DNA of 64,000 bases from Anoplolepis gracilipes (GCF_047496725.1 NC_132975.1:12035501-12099500), one strand, 5' to 3'. Shown: positions 34,210 to 47,080, counted from the stretch's first letter. Made by a program: numbers and translations. Notes: generated by a model not told the origin, from the letters alone.

Positions 34210-35090
34210 GGGCATTATAGCATCAAACGATGACTATTGCAAAATTGCAAATTATAGTGTATGGATGGATAGTGTCAGATAAAATAAATTGCTTTTCGTT
34301 TTTGTTCTTTGCATTGAATATATGTTATTTTTAAATAAATTAAAATATACATTATTTGTACATGTGAAATATAGTAAAATTTGCCAACAAATATATACCA
34401 TAATAAATATATTAGATCGATTATACGGATTATATCAATCTTCTAGTGAGTTTTAATGAGAGAAATAAAAATTAATCAGATTGATTCGTAATATACAAGA
34501 TATTCCAGGATCACTATTTGTTAATGATTCTTGAGATGCTTTAGAGATGATTTTTCTTCAGAAAATGAGAGAGGTTATCATTTTTCGCAAATTTCAAATT
34601 TTTGCATTCCATATTATATATATATTTTTAGAATTAATTGTAAGCCTTAAATTAAAATTCTATTAAAATAACTCTACTTGGAATTAACTGAAAAATGTAG
34701 TTTGGTTTCACAACTATCTAAATCTTAATCTCTTTTAATTCTCCATAAAATTTAGTTTATGAAAAATCTTTCTTTTTGAATCACTTATAACTCAGGAATT
34801 ATTGATGACAATTTCACTGAAAAAGAAAAAACATTTTCAAATGCTTTTAAAAATCTTAGTCATTAGCAGGCAGTGTTGACACTGACAATGAGACAATCTG
34901 TATATTCTTGACTTTAATTTCGTAGAATACAGTGGATTTAATTTTTTCGATTCACAGACTATTCGAGCATCAACCATCCAAGCTATGGTCTGTGACCAAA
35001 CGCTAGAAACGAACGCTCGCGGGGATCAAAAGTAAAACTCGTTTGTGTCGCTACAGGCGAATGGCGTTATATATCTAATGTATTGCAGCA
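34210..35090. other. AT-rich non-coding DNA
   Basis: No features are seen. Confidence 0.7.
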
Positions 35091-35175
35091 GACGGTAGTA
35101 ACGCAATAATGAACGTACTCCGGAATTTCCTGGAGACCGCTCGCTCCCTCTCCCCCCCTCCTCCACCCCGCGCTC

Positions 35176-35300
35176 GCATCGTAAATTTCGTCGCACTTTG
35201 TGCTGCGCTCTGCAATTTTACCGCGGATTCCAATATCTACGACTAAACCTCGTAACCCACGCCGAATCTCCCTCGTTTATTTCGGTTTAACTTACTGCAG
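35176..35300 (+). repeat. module A, copy 6
   Basis: CATCGTAAATTTCGTC (about 35178), a diverged first core (GATTCCAATATCTACGAC, TAAACCTCG at 35226-35252) and the second core at 35260-35293 (CGAATCTCCCTCGTTTATTT, then CGGTTTAACTT) follow in the expected order. Confidence 0.6.
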
Positions 35301-35316
35301 CCCCTCTTATTCCCGC

Positions 35317-35321
<5 letters not shown>

Positions 35322-35347
<26 letters not shown>
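35322..35347. repeat. (CT)n microsatellite
   Basis: About 13 CT units just after module A copy 6. Confidence 0.95.
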
Positions 35348-35349
35348 CA

Positions 35350-36000
35350 CCCTTCTGTGCACTCTGTACGCGCGCTCCGTTGCCATCTCCTCAGAGACCG
35401 TCGTCCGTCTATGGACCCTTCAAAGACTTGCGGTAATTTAGTCGCATCTTTTCGGATCACAAAGACCACTCGGTGGAAAATATTTAAATTCTAATTCGCG
35501 TCCTTCTTATGCACTCTCGCGAGCACGCCCTCGCTTTAACGTGTAATAAAGCCGCGCCTAGTAACCCACGGGAAATACATTTACATAAAGAAGAAGAAGG
35601 TCAACGAGACCTACTTCCGCCCATAAGGGCGGGGTCGCCCTCGCTATTTCGCGAATACTAAACGTGGCTTTGTCTCGTGTTGCATCTACGGACCGACAAG
35701 AGCATTTGTTATTTTTTATGCGCTCTTAGCCTTACTCTTTATTCGGTGGAAACACATTAACCTGAACTCCTCCTCCGTCCCTCTTTTCTTATCTTCTTCT
35801 ATCTGCCATTTTAAGAAGGGCAGAAGCTACTTTCGGCATCCTACATGCATATGTATGCATATTTATGCAGTTGCAAACTCTTATCGCTATTAAATTCTCG
35901 AGGGAATATGAACTTGATATAATTCAAGTAAACAAACAATCTTATTTAAACGTATACTTGAGCGCATAAAATGATGGTTTAAATATTTTATATTTAAAAT
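35350..36000. other. non-coding, no gene seen
   Basis: GC-balanced to 35660, then AT-rich. A compact hairpin CCGCCC-ATAA-GGGCGG lies at 35617-35632. Confidence 0.6.
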
Positions 36001-36660
36001 ATGCATGAAAACGCCCTGTTCTATTCCCTCTTCCTGCTCTCGCGAGATGTTACGATGTGCATTGCGTTTATTTATCGGGTCTGCGTGCTCGCTCGGGAGA
36101 GCTTCTGTACCGAGAAACATAATTTGGCAATGTTATCCACCGTGTTTCCTTACACAAGTACAGAGAGGACGCTCTTCTCTTTAGCAGACGGGGGAATTGT
36201 TTCTTCTCCGTTTCGATCTGTCTAATCTGAACGCATTAGTCGCGCAACAGCTACTTAGATTCGGGGCTGTGCTCCGAAGGTACACTCGAGGGAATTCCAT
36301 CCCTAGATCTTCAGATGAAAGTCCGCAATCCGATTTGTTTCTGTCTCCGCACCCAATAGAAAAAGCATGTTCGGCTGCGACAAGTTCGTTCTGATTTTGC
36401 GATGTGAACGATTGGCAGAAATTTCCAGATATCATATCGTTAACGCCGCCCCGTACTTTATTCGCGTACAAAGATTTACCCAGACGGTCATGCCTTCTCG
36501 TAAGAGCCATCCGACTCGGCTGTCAAGGGATAAATCGAGCCTTAGCATTCTACAGCCACCACCTACTCACGGCTAACGCGATACATTTGTCTTTATCTTC
36601 GGTCGTTATCTCGGTTGCGAACGTATCTCCCGCAAACTGTTCCCACGTGAGTAAGTAGCT
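36000..36660. other. mixed stretch with open frames, uncertain
   Basis: Several 65-109-codon frames overlap on both strands. One plus-strand segment, 36556-36646, is bounded by TTCTACAG and GTGAGTAAGT and is open in one frame (HHLLTANAI onward). The acceptor lacks a good pyrimidine tract. I regard it as a weak exon candidate at best. Confidence 0.35.
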
Positions 36661-36852
36661 CGTTATGTGCGCGAACTGTGCTGTTGTCACGTTTCCTCTT
36701 TTTTCGTGAAAAAAATGGAAAGAATCTTTGAAATTGCACGAAATTATATATTTGTCTCCACAAAATAATTTCTTTTTTAATTTGGTCGTGAAAAAGAGAT
36801 ATCCAATATCTTATTACAATAAATTTACATTAAATATAAGTTTTCAAACTTT

Positions 36853-36859
36853 TATATAC

Positions 36860-36897
<38 letters not shown>

Positions 36898-36898
36898 T
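36853..36898. repeat. (TA)n microsatellite
   Basis: TA repeats with one TACATA interruption. Confidence 0.95.
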
Positions 36899-36899
36899 G

Positions 36900-37150
36900 T
36901 AAAAATTTATATATAAAATTATAACTTAGATTAACAATAATAAGATATGCGATTAAAATTATATTTACATGAAGCTGTAAATATAAAAGTAAAAAAAAAA
37001 AAAAAAATAAAATAAAATGAAACCTTCGCCAACTAAAAATACATATCCCAAAATACAATACATACGATACAACTTCAATTATATGATATAAACCGCGTGT
37101 AACCTCAAGGGTCAGTAAGTAATCAGTATACAGTTAGGAATTAATTAAAG
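36900..37150. other. AT-rich non-coding DNA
   Basis: Includes an A-rich run at about 36991-37007. No gene is seen. Confidence 0.7.
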
Positions 37151-38200
37151 ATTACTCTCGCAGGAACAGTGGATCGTTAGAGTACTTTTACACGTTGCAA
37201 GCAATAAGAGAGGAATCAGGTACGAATATGGAGCTGCATCATTTATAAACTTTTTCTCCGTACTCAATAACGTTCCGTGATTTATTTTGCACGATTTTTC
37301 GTCGCGCAAACAGGCTGACACAGCGTATATACCTCGCACGGACATAAATGCGACGCGTACGAAAATATGCAATGACGTGCGCATCATTATCGCAGCGCTT
37401 CTCGGATATCAACACACGCTCGATATCTACACGGCTTCCTAACGAGACTCCGGAGTCGCGATCCAATTTCGACTCGCGATTCAAAATAGCACATCCACCC
37501 GTAAATACGTCGGTATACGTTCTCGAAACTCTGTCGCGGAGGACCGGTAACGGAATATAAGAACTCGTTACGCATTCCATACCACGACACATTTCAGTAT
37601 CGCGGAATCAAACTTTATTCTTCCTAACTCACGTCGTCCTCGTTTATTTCAACTTATACCATTATCTCAGTCACTTTTCTCTCTTCCTTCTATCTTCTTC
37701 TTCTTTCTTTCACTGCAGCTGTTTCATTCTGAACTGTTATATTTGCTCCTCGTACATTCAAACATTACCGAGTTGTTTCTCTATCTGCTTTAATCCGCGA
37801 AGTTTTCTCGGAATAGAACATCTAAGGCACGATTCTCGACGCTGAAGGAACTACGAGAGATATATATAATATAATGTTGGTAGTTTTTTTTTTCCTTGAG
37901 ATAATTCTGATTCTGGGATACAAGCGGTAAATCAGTCAGTCTGTCGCAGCACCGTAATACACCATTAAGTAAGTTAAGCGTTGTACCAACTGCAAGCTTG
38001 CTTGCTGATGTCACAGGTATTAGATATCTTTAGCACAGTAAAGTGTATGACTCAGAACTCTGAATCGTATTTCAGCGTCAGCGCAAAAGTATTGAGATAA
38101 TTCGCGACTAATAGGTATAAATATCGTCGAAGCAAACTGTCAAAAAAAACGTCACAAAAGTCACGCTATTATTAAATAGAAAAAATTCTCTTGAAGTTCT
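37150..38200. other. mixed non-coding stretch
   Basis: A CpG-rich pocket at 37270-37560 carries overlapping frames on both strands without recognisable homology. A partial second-core match of module A (CCTCGTTTATTTCAACTT) lies at about 37638. Confidence 0.5.
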
Positions 38201-38249
38201 TTCCCTCTTTTTCCTTCTTTTTTGGCACATTTGCGCCAAAATATTTTAT

Positions 38250-38690
38250 CGCGCTCGCCTCGCACGACTGAAATTAATTAGCTCACCGGTCTCGATCGAC
38301 CTAACCCGACAAGCGCCTGACAAGTAAGAAGAAAGCAAGCTCGACCGCCCGAAAGAGTTTCCCGCGAATTCCACCCTCGTACGCGTTCCCAACGAGCCAC
38401 CCTCTCGCCCGCGTCTGCCCCGAGAATGTATACGCCCGTTGGTCCTTCAGAACCCGCCTGTGGTAGTCACTTCTCGTCTGCGCTCCGTTAGGGCCGAAGT
38501 CTGCCGGTGACGGAGCAGATACTCTAGCGCGCTGCTCTATCTTTCAAGCTCTCGTGGTGAGCAGGAGAGCTTGGAAATCTACCCTCTTCGGATGTTCCCG
38601 CCTGTGCTACCTCGTTCTGTCTCTTTCTCTCTCTTTTGCTATTTCCCTTAGCAACAAACCGTTTCCCGTCGACCCTCCACTTCGCGTTAC
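38250..38690. other. GC-rich island with hairpin
   Basis: A long CpG-rich stretch contains a perfect 9-bp inverted repeat CAAGCTCTC / GAGAGCTTG at 38545-38553 and 38565-38573, with an 11-nt loop. No gene is supported. It may be regulatory. Confidence 0.4.
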
Positions 38691-38780
38691 CAACTTTTCA
38701 AAACACTACAGTCTGGAAGGGCACCGAGCGAATTATAGTATTTTGAAATTTATTTGTAGCAAGGGGGATGATTATAGAGC

Positions 38781-38813
<33 letters not shown>
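38781..38813. repeat. (TA)n microsatellite
   Basis: About 16 uninterrupted TA units. Confidence 0.97.
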
Positions 38814-38817
<4 letters not shown>

Positions 38818-40990
38818 AAATATAGAATAACTAAAGAAAAATCTTTTAGGAAAGATATCTATATAAAGTATGCGATTAGGGAGAGCAGATAATAACTGAG
38901 GAATTTTATAAACTTTGATATACTTGTGTTATTATACATATATTTTTTTGATATGTATGTATTGTTATTTAAATTATTAATTTTGCCGCATACATATTTA
39001 TACAATTTTTCATGGTACGACATGATCGCAAAGTGATTTAGAAACCGAACGAAAGTGATTTTGATAAATCTGTGCAATCGATTACAAAGCGACAAATATT
39101 TTATCTGGAAATTTATTTCTATCCGGAGATCGGTTTTGAAAAATTACAAACCAGACGTCAAATATTATAATTTACGAAAGATTGGACAGCGCATGATAAA
39201 ACGATAACGAAAATACAATACTATAATTATAGTGCGGTTAGCAATGCTGTCTCGCCCATTCTCTCTTCAGACAAGTTTGTTGCGCGACGATGTGTGTCCG
39301 ATCGTTATTGCGGAAGTAGCCACCGTCGTCGTCGCTGCTGCAATAGGTTCCCGAAGAGAAAAACGTGCGGAACGGAAATCGTGAAAAAGCTGCGAAGTGC
39401 AGTCGACACTCTCGACGTTCCCTCCTCTTGCAAACGCGTCGTCATTCGACGACGGCCGAAGCGTTGGAAAGAGAAGAGAACGAGAGAGGTGCTGCCGTAA
39501 TACTCCGAGTTTTCAAGAGATCAGAAAAAAGGTTCAATTAGGGAATGTGGTGAAATTTCAGTAACCGAAATTTTGTCGAGCAGTTTTTGTTATTAATTCC
39601 GAATGCAAACTTTAAAACTCAAAACTCGACCTTTAAATCCTTGAATGGTGAGTTTGCTTACATATGCTGAAAAATGAGAAATATGGAAAATTGGATTTTA
39701 TTGTTATGTACTTTTCCTATATTCGCGTTCATTGTAGCAATGTTGTTGATACAGCCGACATATAATACAGTAAATCATATACATACATATGTATAAATAA
39801 AGAAAATATTGTGCTATTAGATTATTTTATTATTTTACGTTTTTTAAATAAAAATATTATGCTACTTTTAGAAATAAATTATCGTTTCTTCTCTCTTTAA
39901 AATAAAGAAATATAAATAGAATATATAAAACTTAAAGTCGAAACTGTGCCAGTCGCGCACAGACTCAGACCTATCGATCTTTAAATGTATAATATTACTT
40001 TGCTATTTTATCACGTGTTATATTTCTGAGATAATAAAATATTAACACTTGCGATCTACCAGAATGCAAAATTAATTAAATGGATGCGTACATGTGGATA
40101 TAGTCAGCACGTTCAATTGTACGTCAAGCCAAGTGATCACATTAAGAGCGATTAATAAAATAATAATTCTGAATTGTAATAGGTTTTCCCATTTTTTAGA
40201 AAATGGAATATCGCGAATATTTTTCAATAGATATATTCAAGAGCCGATCGAGAGCTGTACATCAACGATTACCCGATTATAGGTTATATTTAAAACTATA
40301 GAGAAAGATAGAAAGTGCTGAAAATAGATTGAGAGACGCGTCTGGCAATACGTTAATTGAAGGATGAAGGATTAGTGATCTATGAACCATTAAATTGTCT
40401 GATCGGTACTTTAACCGAGTCAGTGAAGAATGTGACAAACGAGCGTCGATGTCACGAGCAGCAGGATTAATTCATAGCGATTTGTGATTTACGAGTGAGA
40501 TGCCGATATTGCGAAAAAATAGATATTTCAGAAAAAAAGACAAATCTTAAGAAAATTTTATTGTTTTATCAATATAATAATCCCTATTATAAAACTAGTA
40601 CATATTTTCTTTTTGTCAGCTATACCGCAAGATTAAATTACACGCAATTATATGCTGATAAAAAATATATATCGTTACAATATAATTTTTTATTAAAACT
40701 CCGCCTTTTTTATCAATTCAGCCACCTTACTCGATCTCTCAATTAACTCATCCAATTGTTTTCGACTCTCCGCAGTCCGGATCGCCTGTTCGATCTCGAG
40801 GAATCGCCGCCGGAACAATTCGAGCACGCTATGAATATAGAGTAAATAGTTCCGCACAGTTATTATTACACGCGTTATTAGGAACGTAGTGCCATAGGAT
40901 TATTGACACGACGCGCATAGAAGATAATATTTGTAAATGGGGAGTTAGAACGATCGTGCGGTTGAAATTGCCAGAGTAATTCCGCTATCG
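38814..40990. other. mostly AT-rich non-coding DNA
   Basis: A CpG-rich island lies at 39270-39500, with a 68-codon plus-strand arginine/cysteine-rich frame that I do not recognise. No RNA gene is seen. Confidence 0.6.
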
Positions 40991-41668
40991 GTGAATCATT
41001 GTTGGAAATATTTTCACGTTGATTACAATTCGCGCGTGTATTCTTAATACGATAGTGCAATTACAGCGGCACAATGCGGCAAGAGTGCGCGCAGAGCTAA
41101 TTCGGGGATTGAAAATCGTCGATTCCCGGCACGCGCTTAATCCTGAAGAAATCGCTTCGCGATCAAAGCCATATGCAAATGCGATTACTCATTATCCATC
41201 GCTAATTGATTAATAATTCTTCACGCACCTCGATCACGATCGTTTGAAAATCACGATGATGAAGAATACAAATCAAGACGTTAAATTTATTAAAAATTCT
41301 TAACGCCTTTTCTTTCAGTCTCACGTTTCTAGACTTTCCAGATTATCGGCTTTAATCAATGTTAAGCATGCAGGCGTAAACAATAATTACCATAAGCTTC
41401 CGCAATTTTTCTCGGCAACGATGGATTTGCATTCTCTCATTTTCCTTCTTGTCGCTGAGTCTTGCAAAGCTCTCTTCCTTTTTTTCTTCGCTGGCATAAA
41501 GTTCGCGAAACAAAATGCGATCGAGACGGCTTTCTGAGAAGACGTTCCTGTCGGAAATTTCGATCGACGGGGCGTGTTTAAGCGGCGGACAAAGCGCTTT
41601 CAGAAAATAAGTCGCGAGTTTTTCTCGCTCGGCAGGTTGGAAGTTTAAGTGGTCGAGCGCGAAAGTAT

Positions 41669-41709
41669 AGAGAGAGAGAGAGAGAGAGAGAAGGGAGAGA
41701 AAGAAAGAT
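41669..41709. repeat. (GA)n microsatellite
   Basis: About 12 pure GA units then interrupted GA. Confidence 0.95.
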
Positions 41710-41867
41710 CCACTGAGAGAATGAGAGGAAGGGAATAATACGGCACGAATGGGCTTTGACTTTCTATATTTGCGGAAAGACTGGCCTAGAGTTCGAGCGT
41801 GGAAACCTTTCATTAATTTCACAAAGGCCGCCACTTGACCCCTTAACCGTTGCCGGCTATTCTTATG

Positions 41868-41869
<2 letters not shown>

Positions 41870-41902
<33 letters not shown>
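41870..41902. repeat. poly(T) run
   Basis: About 33 consecutive T, the longest homopolymer in the window. Confidence 0.97.
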
Positions 41903-41904
<2 letters not shown>

Positions 41905-42719
41905 TTCAAGCGCACCCTGGTCTAGAAAATCGGATAAAGCGCAATCGCGGACGCGGAGGGCAACGAGCGGCTTATCCACGACTCATTAAACGGGAGCCGG
42001 ACGAAACTCGTGCTCTCACTACACATTCAACGCCGAAAGTGTGGCTGTATGCGCGCATTGGACAAATAAAATCTCAGAATCAGACGGTCGCATTAACACT
42101 AAATGTGGGCGGAAATGCCGTATTTTCACGAACATTTAACACAGAATATGATCTCATGTTCGAGCCTTTAATCTTGATATTAAAACTTTTAATTCTTATT
42201 TATATGCATGACTTTTGGTTTTAATCCAGCGCTGATACGAGCTTTTATTACTTTATTCCATTTATGTAATATAATACTATATATATGTGAGTGGTGTAAG
42301 CCGTGATAAATTTAGCAAAAGTCGATCTACGGCACGGAAAACGAGAAGCGACGCGGATCAAAATTGAAAATCGACATATTTAAATCACTTTATCGCGCGC
42401 ACGTTCTAATTTCCGGTGGAAAATAGTGGCCTCCTTATTTACATGTGCTTACGGTATCAATTTCCATTCGCGGCACGAATCACCGATCTCGCCTAACCGA
42501 ATTCGCCAAATTCTCAATCGAAAGTCAATAATTGCACAGTTGGATTTGAACTTGTGTAATTCGACTGCGATCAGGAGAACATCGGTTAATCTCGACCAGG
42601 TACACAAACCGCGAGACGCTTTTGTACAACATTTTCGCTTTATCTTCGTGCCGCTACACACCGTGAAATTCTCGTAGCTCATCTCATCGCGAGCCACCAT
42701 TAATGTAAATATTATTTCA

Positions 42720-43550
42720 GCGCGCGTTTTAGTTAACCACGCTTAGACCCGTCTCTATTTCGACACGTTTCCCCTATACTACTTTATTTATTTTTCGGTT
42801 TATCTATCTTTCACGCTCGATTAAAAATATTTACTCGATTGATTTGCCACCGTAAATTTCTCTTCGATTGCTAATTTCACTCACGAAAAATGTAATTTTT
42901 ACATTTATATTTTGGTAGACGAAAAGATTTTTATACTAAAAAGAATAAACTAATGTTAATAGGTAATGATATCTCTTTATGTATTTTTTTCTTTTGCATT
43001 GTTTGAATCACGTGTTAATGAATTACATTTTTTTATATAGAAAGAGAGATGTGTGTTCAAAGTTTAATATTATTCGAAAAATTTTTCCATTCTCTGTAAT
43101 ACGCGTCAAGGAGACTCCGGTAGAAAGTGGAGCACAAATTTTCCTCACTATATAATGAGGGAAAAGTGGTGAAAGATTAATGCTCTGTCGATTTAATGTG
43201 ACACAAAAGATTCTCTAAGATGAATTGGTTATCGTTAATTCCATTACGCTCTATATTATTAGTTCAAAGCGCGCAGACTAAAGTATAGATGAGCCATTAG
43301 ATTACGAAACAAATTAAAGATATTAAATTTGTTGTATTTTTAAATTCTTAATAAATATCCCTTAAATATTGTTTAATATTGAAAGATTATTTACTAGATT
43401 AATTACTAGCTGCATTGTGACAATTCTAAAATTATAATGTTTTTTATTTGTGATCAATATATAATTCATCGATTGTATTGGCAGTAAAATCGAAGTTTCA
43501 ATTATTATATAATTTCTTCCACCGCGAAGATTACAATCCGCGTAATGGTT
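42720..43550. other. AT-rich non-coding DNA
   Basis: No supported gene. Confidence 0.7.
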
Positions 43551-43722
43551 AAAAAGAGCAGATTACAAGGCTCGTTACTTTTCGCAATGTCGATAAATTT
43601 TTAAAGGCTCTTGTAGCTAAATGGAGCTTGAAAATTCTCGCGCGAGCTTTTCTCACGATCTATAATTCATTGTCTGTGATATCCGACGACGCGTCAAATA
43701 ATAGAAAAGCTCCGTTTGTCCG

Positions 43723-43743
43723 AAAAAAAAAAAAAAAAAAAAA
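43723..43743. repeat. poly(A) run
   Basis: About 21 A. No retroposon structure is visible nearby. Confidence 0.95.
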
Positions 43744-44765
43744 GAACAAAAAAAAGTCGCAGTCGTAATCCGTTTAATATAGCGCGTTTGAGCATTACCA
43801 AAGCCGCACGCGCGAAACTAATGGCGGATTTTTTCGCTCGCGTTAACGACGTGAACGATTAATAAAGCGCAAAGTGCGCGGTGGAGAGCGATCAGTTCGA
43901 ATCGCCCTCGAAACAATCGTATCGCAAACTCGTTTTATCAACAACTACGCCTCTCGCGCGCTTGCTCGCCTCCCGGCGTAGCCTATATATTTTTATCGCT
44001 GCTTTTGTACTCGCGCATTTGCTTACATTACGGGATTTTTACTCTTCGATAAATCTCATAAATCAGAATGCGGAAAGTTACCTTAACGTCTAAGTGGATT
44101 GGACATTTGAAAAATAACGTGAGATAAGAATGAGGTAAGAGTATGTAGGACAAGCATATAGGATGATTGAAAGTTACTAAGCACCTCTCTTTCCTAACTT
44201 TGGAGAGAAATTTCTAACTTCTAAGGTAGAGAAGACTAGAAAGTAAAATAGCATTAAAATTTATTAAAGTACGAAGATATTACATGCATTTGCCCTTTAT
44301 GTGCACTTAGTTTCATATGCTCTAAATCATTGTTACTGTCAAAGAGTTGCTGGTAGCATCGTAATACATGAAGATTGCCCAATTTCAACTAGTTTCATCA
44401 TATCTGTCGAAAGATATCTATTCTGTGCTTACATAACAGAACATTTGCAGTTGACAGATGCGACTATAGTAGTAAAATCGTTGGCAATTACGTCGCTCCG
44501 GTTTATGCCGGTTTCTCGAGTTTACCAGAGACAGTAATAATACACACGTTTTCTCCAACAAAATGTTGATAGAATAATAAAAATAGAAATCGGAACAGTA
44601 GCGCGCGAGAGACAAAGTAGGCCGTTATATATATATATGATGCGATGCATAATAATCGTGGAAAAGCTGCGGATTTTTGTAGCATTTCTCGAATACGCAC
44701 AAAGGAAATATAACTCCCGGGCTCGGCGTTCGATAAAAGAATGCGAAATCGATCCGTTCGCTCAC
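43744..44765. other. mixed non-coding stretch
   Basis: A CpG-rich island at about 43790-44040 is followed by AT-rich DNA. No gene is supported. Confidence 0.6.
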
Positions 44766-44850
44766 GTCATCATCATCGTCGTCGTCGTCGTCGTTGTCGT
44801 CGTCGTCGTCGTCGTCATCGTCGTCGTCGTCGTCGTTGTCGTTGTCGTCG

Positions 44851-44882
<32 letters not shown>

Positions 44883-44890
44883 GTTGTCGA
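44766..44890. repeat. (GTC)n trinucleotide tract, interrupted
   Basis: About 125 bp of GTC repeats with regular GTT and ATC interruptions. All six frames are open and would encode poly-Val, poly-Ser, poly-Arg, poly-Thr, poly-Asp or similar runs. It is the only long trinucleotide tract in the window, and its position just upstream of a TATA-like box is notable. Confidence 0.97.
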
Positions 44891-44933
44891 CGCAGCCTCC
44901 GGAAACCGGTTGTGAAACGCGAGCTCTCTGGCG

Positions 44934-45025
44934 TATAAATATCTACAAACACCGTACATTTGTGTCCGTACAGAGAGAGAAAGAGAGAAAGAGAGAGAGA
45001 GAGAGAGAGACTCACCTGTCTCCAG
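44934..45025 (+). promoter_or_regulatory. possible TATA promoter and 5' leader
   Basis: TATAAATA at 44934-44941 is a consensus TATA box. Transcription from about 44965 would give a short leader through the (GA) tract, ending at a perfect CAG|GTGAGT donor at 45025/45026. No start codon or exon body is required for a leader exon. There is no independent evidence of transcription. Confidence 0.2.
44972..45010. repeat. (GA)n microsatellite
   Basis: Interrupted then pure GA, directly before the palindromic donor site. Confidence 0.95.
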
Positions 45026-45148
45026 GTGAGTGCGTTTACCGTCGCCGCGAATAAATTCGAGAAGCGTACACTCGGAGCGGAATAATATCCCGTAATAGAG
45101 ATGTTGCAATCTTCGGGAAATAATATTTATCGTGTCGTGGAAAAGGAG

Positions 45149-45151
<3 letters not shown>

Positions 45152-45199
<48 letters not shown>

Positions 45200-45224
45200 C
45201 AGAGAGAGACAGAGAGAGAGAGAA
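45152..45224. repeat. (GA)n microsatellite with GACA interruptions
   Basis: About 70 bp of GA with AGAC units. Confidence 0.97.
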
Positions 45225-45299
45225 AGCTCGTGGGAAGAGTATTTTTACGCGAGATCCAGAGGAACGAGATGCGTTTAACGAAGAGTGGTTACATTACGT

Positions 45300-47080
45300 A
45301 ACCATGAACTCGTCTTGACGTTCTCCTTTGCTTTCTTTGTAAATATTTTGCGCTTTTAAGGAACATATACGATTTTATTTAGTGTTCACGGTAATTAATG
45401 CTCCTTTACCACTTTCGAATTGAAAATGCGAGACTGAAGGTATTTTGTAAAACATTTACCGCGCTTTAGTAATTGTATATTGTGCAAACAACAAAATGAA
45501 AGTACACAATTATTCTAGCCTCGGGATATCGGCATACAAATTCTTTGACAGATGTACATTTTTCTACTACCAGATTTACATTCGTCGAATCAAGTATATC
45601 TCAATCGCATATACATTTCAATTTACTCGTTACTTTGTACATGTATTCTTTTCGATCGCGACTACAATTAATTGCGCAAATATAGACAGTCAGGTTGAAA
45701 GGTAGATGCAATATATGCATCGTGAAACATCACGAACGCGGACTTATTTATGCAGCGATCGAATACGCCTTTTATGTTTCGACGAGCGAATACAATGCAG
45801 ATTTATTCTATAAGCTGGCGTTTACACAACGCTTCGTTGATCGAGAAACGTTTTTTCTCTTTCCGTGAAACGAACAGCCAGAAAAGCTGGATCAGAAAAT
45901 TCTACACATGCACAATATGCAAATATGTCGTTAACACTCCTTCCCCCTTCCTCCGCCCGCAACGTCGGGATTCGCGTTCATCCGTCCGAGATAAGACCGC
46001 TTAATTAATCGTAATTAGTTGTACCCTCTTCAAAATCTCCTCAGCCAACCAGCTGTCTGCAACTTGACTTTCCACTTCACGTCTTGATCGGAGCTGCTAA
46101 TTAAAATTAATTCTTAATTTTTATGAAGAAGTCCCTATCGATTATACTGACAAGCCGTTATCCTATGCCCATTAATCTTGGAAAATATTTTCATATACAT
46201 ATATAACACGTCATAAGCGTTTTATGTAAAATGCTTCAAAATTATAAACGTCTATAATATTTTAATTTTAAGTGTTGAATTTTCGAAATTGATCAAACCA
46301 CGTATCTAGAGAAAAAATGTTATATAAGATTTATCATAAAATTAAAAAGAAATCGAAATATTTCTAGTAGATTGTGTGTCTCAACATTAAATCTTATGTA
46401 AAGTTTTATTAATTATCAGATTCAAAATAATTAAATAATAATTGCACAATTGTATAAGAGAAAAGATCGGTGCTTGATCACATAGCGTTACCACATCGAG
46501 GCTTTTCGATTCATGTTGAGCACTATAATTTACGTGGCAAAGTAAACGTTAAACACGCTAATTTGTTGACCATCGTACGCAATTTTATCGTCGAAGAAAT
46601 TAACTCTCGAGCTCGTTCGCGCTTTACGATGTCTTCAGGGAAGAGTCGCTTACGCGCGTAGAGTGCAATATCGGAGTACATATTGCGAAATGAAATAAGC
46701 TGCAAGGTAATTCGAAGCATTCCGAGCAATCGCTACGACTGGCGTCCCAAGCGTTCATATTTTATGTTTGCAACGAAATCAAACTAGCTTAAAAACATCC
46801 TTGTCGCTTATATATCGTTTTGCATAAACAGAGTCTGAATTTAAAAAGTAAAGAGAGTTAAGTAGTTTGTACATATAAATTAATTTTAATTTATTATAAC
46901 TACAGCTCCTGGATTACCTTTCTTATTAAATTTTTCTTCGAAATATCGACATTAACGTCAACAAAATTTGTATAATATACATATATTATCAGACGAAAAG
47001 TTAATTTAAGTATCGACACGCCTGCAGTGTCTCGTTATAAAAAAAACCATTTCGCGTGCTTAGTCGCACTTAAGGTTGCC
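45300..47080. other. alternating GC islands and AT spacers, no gene
   Basis: CpG-richer islands at 45720-46000 and 46470-46740. TAATTAG and CAGCTG sites cluster at about 46004-46110. Open frames are short and unrecognised. Confidence 0.55.

Larger units (their letters stand above)
40990..42720. other. alternating GC islands and AT spacers
   Basis: GC-rich islands at about 41030-41210, 41440-41760, 41910-42130 and 42330-42680. The first contains a perfect POU octamer ATGCAAAT at about 41174. The minus-strand 160-codon frame at 41352-41834 crosses a GA tract and lacks a recognisable domain. Confidence 0.5.

Noticed and set aside
44637..45109. Poly-Val, poly-Thr, poly-Arg and poly-Ser frames
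   Set aside because: They are six-frame readings of the (GTC)n tract.
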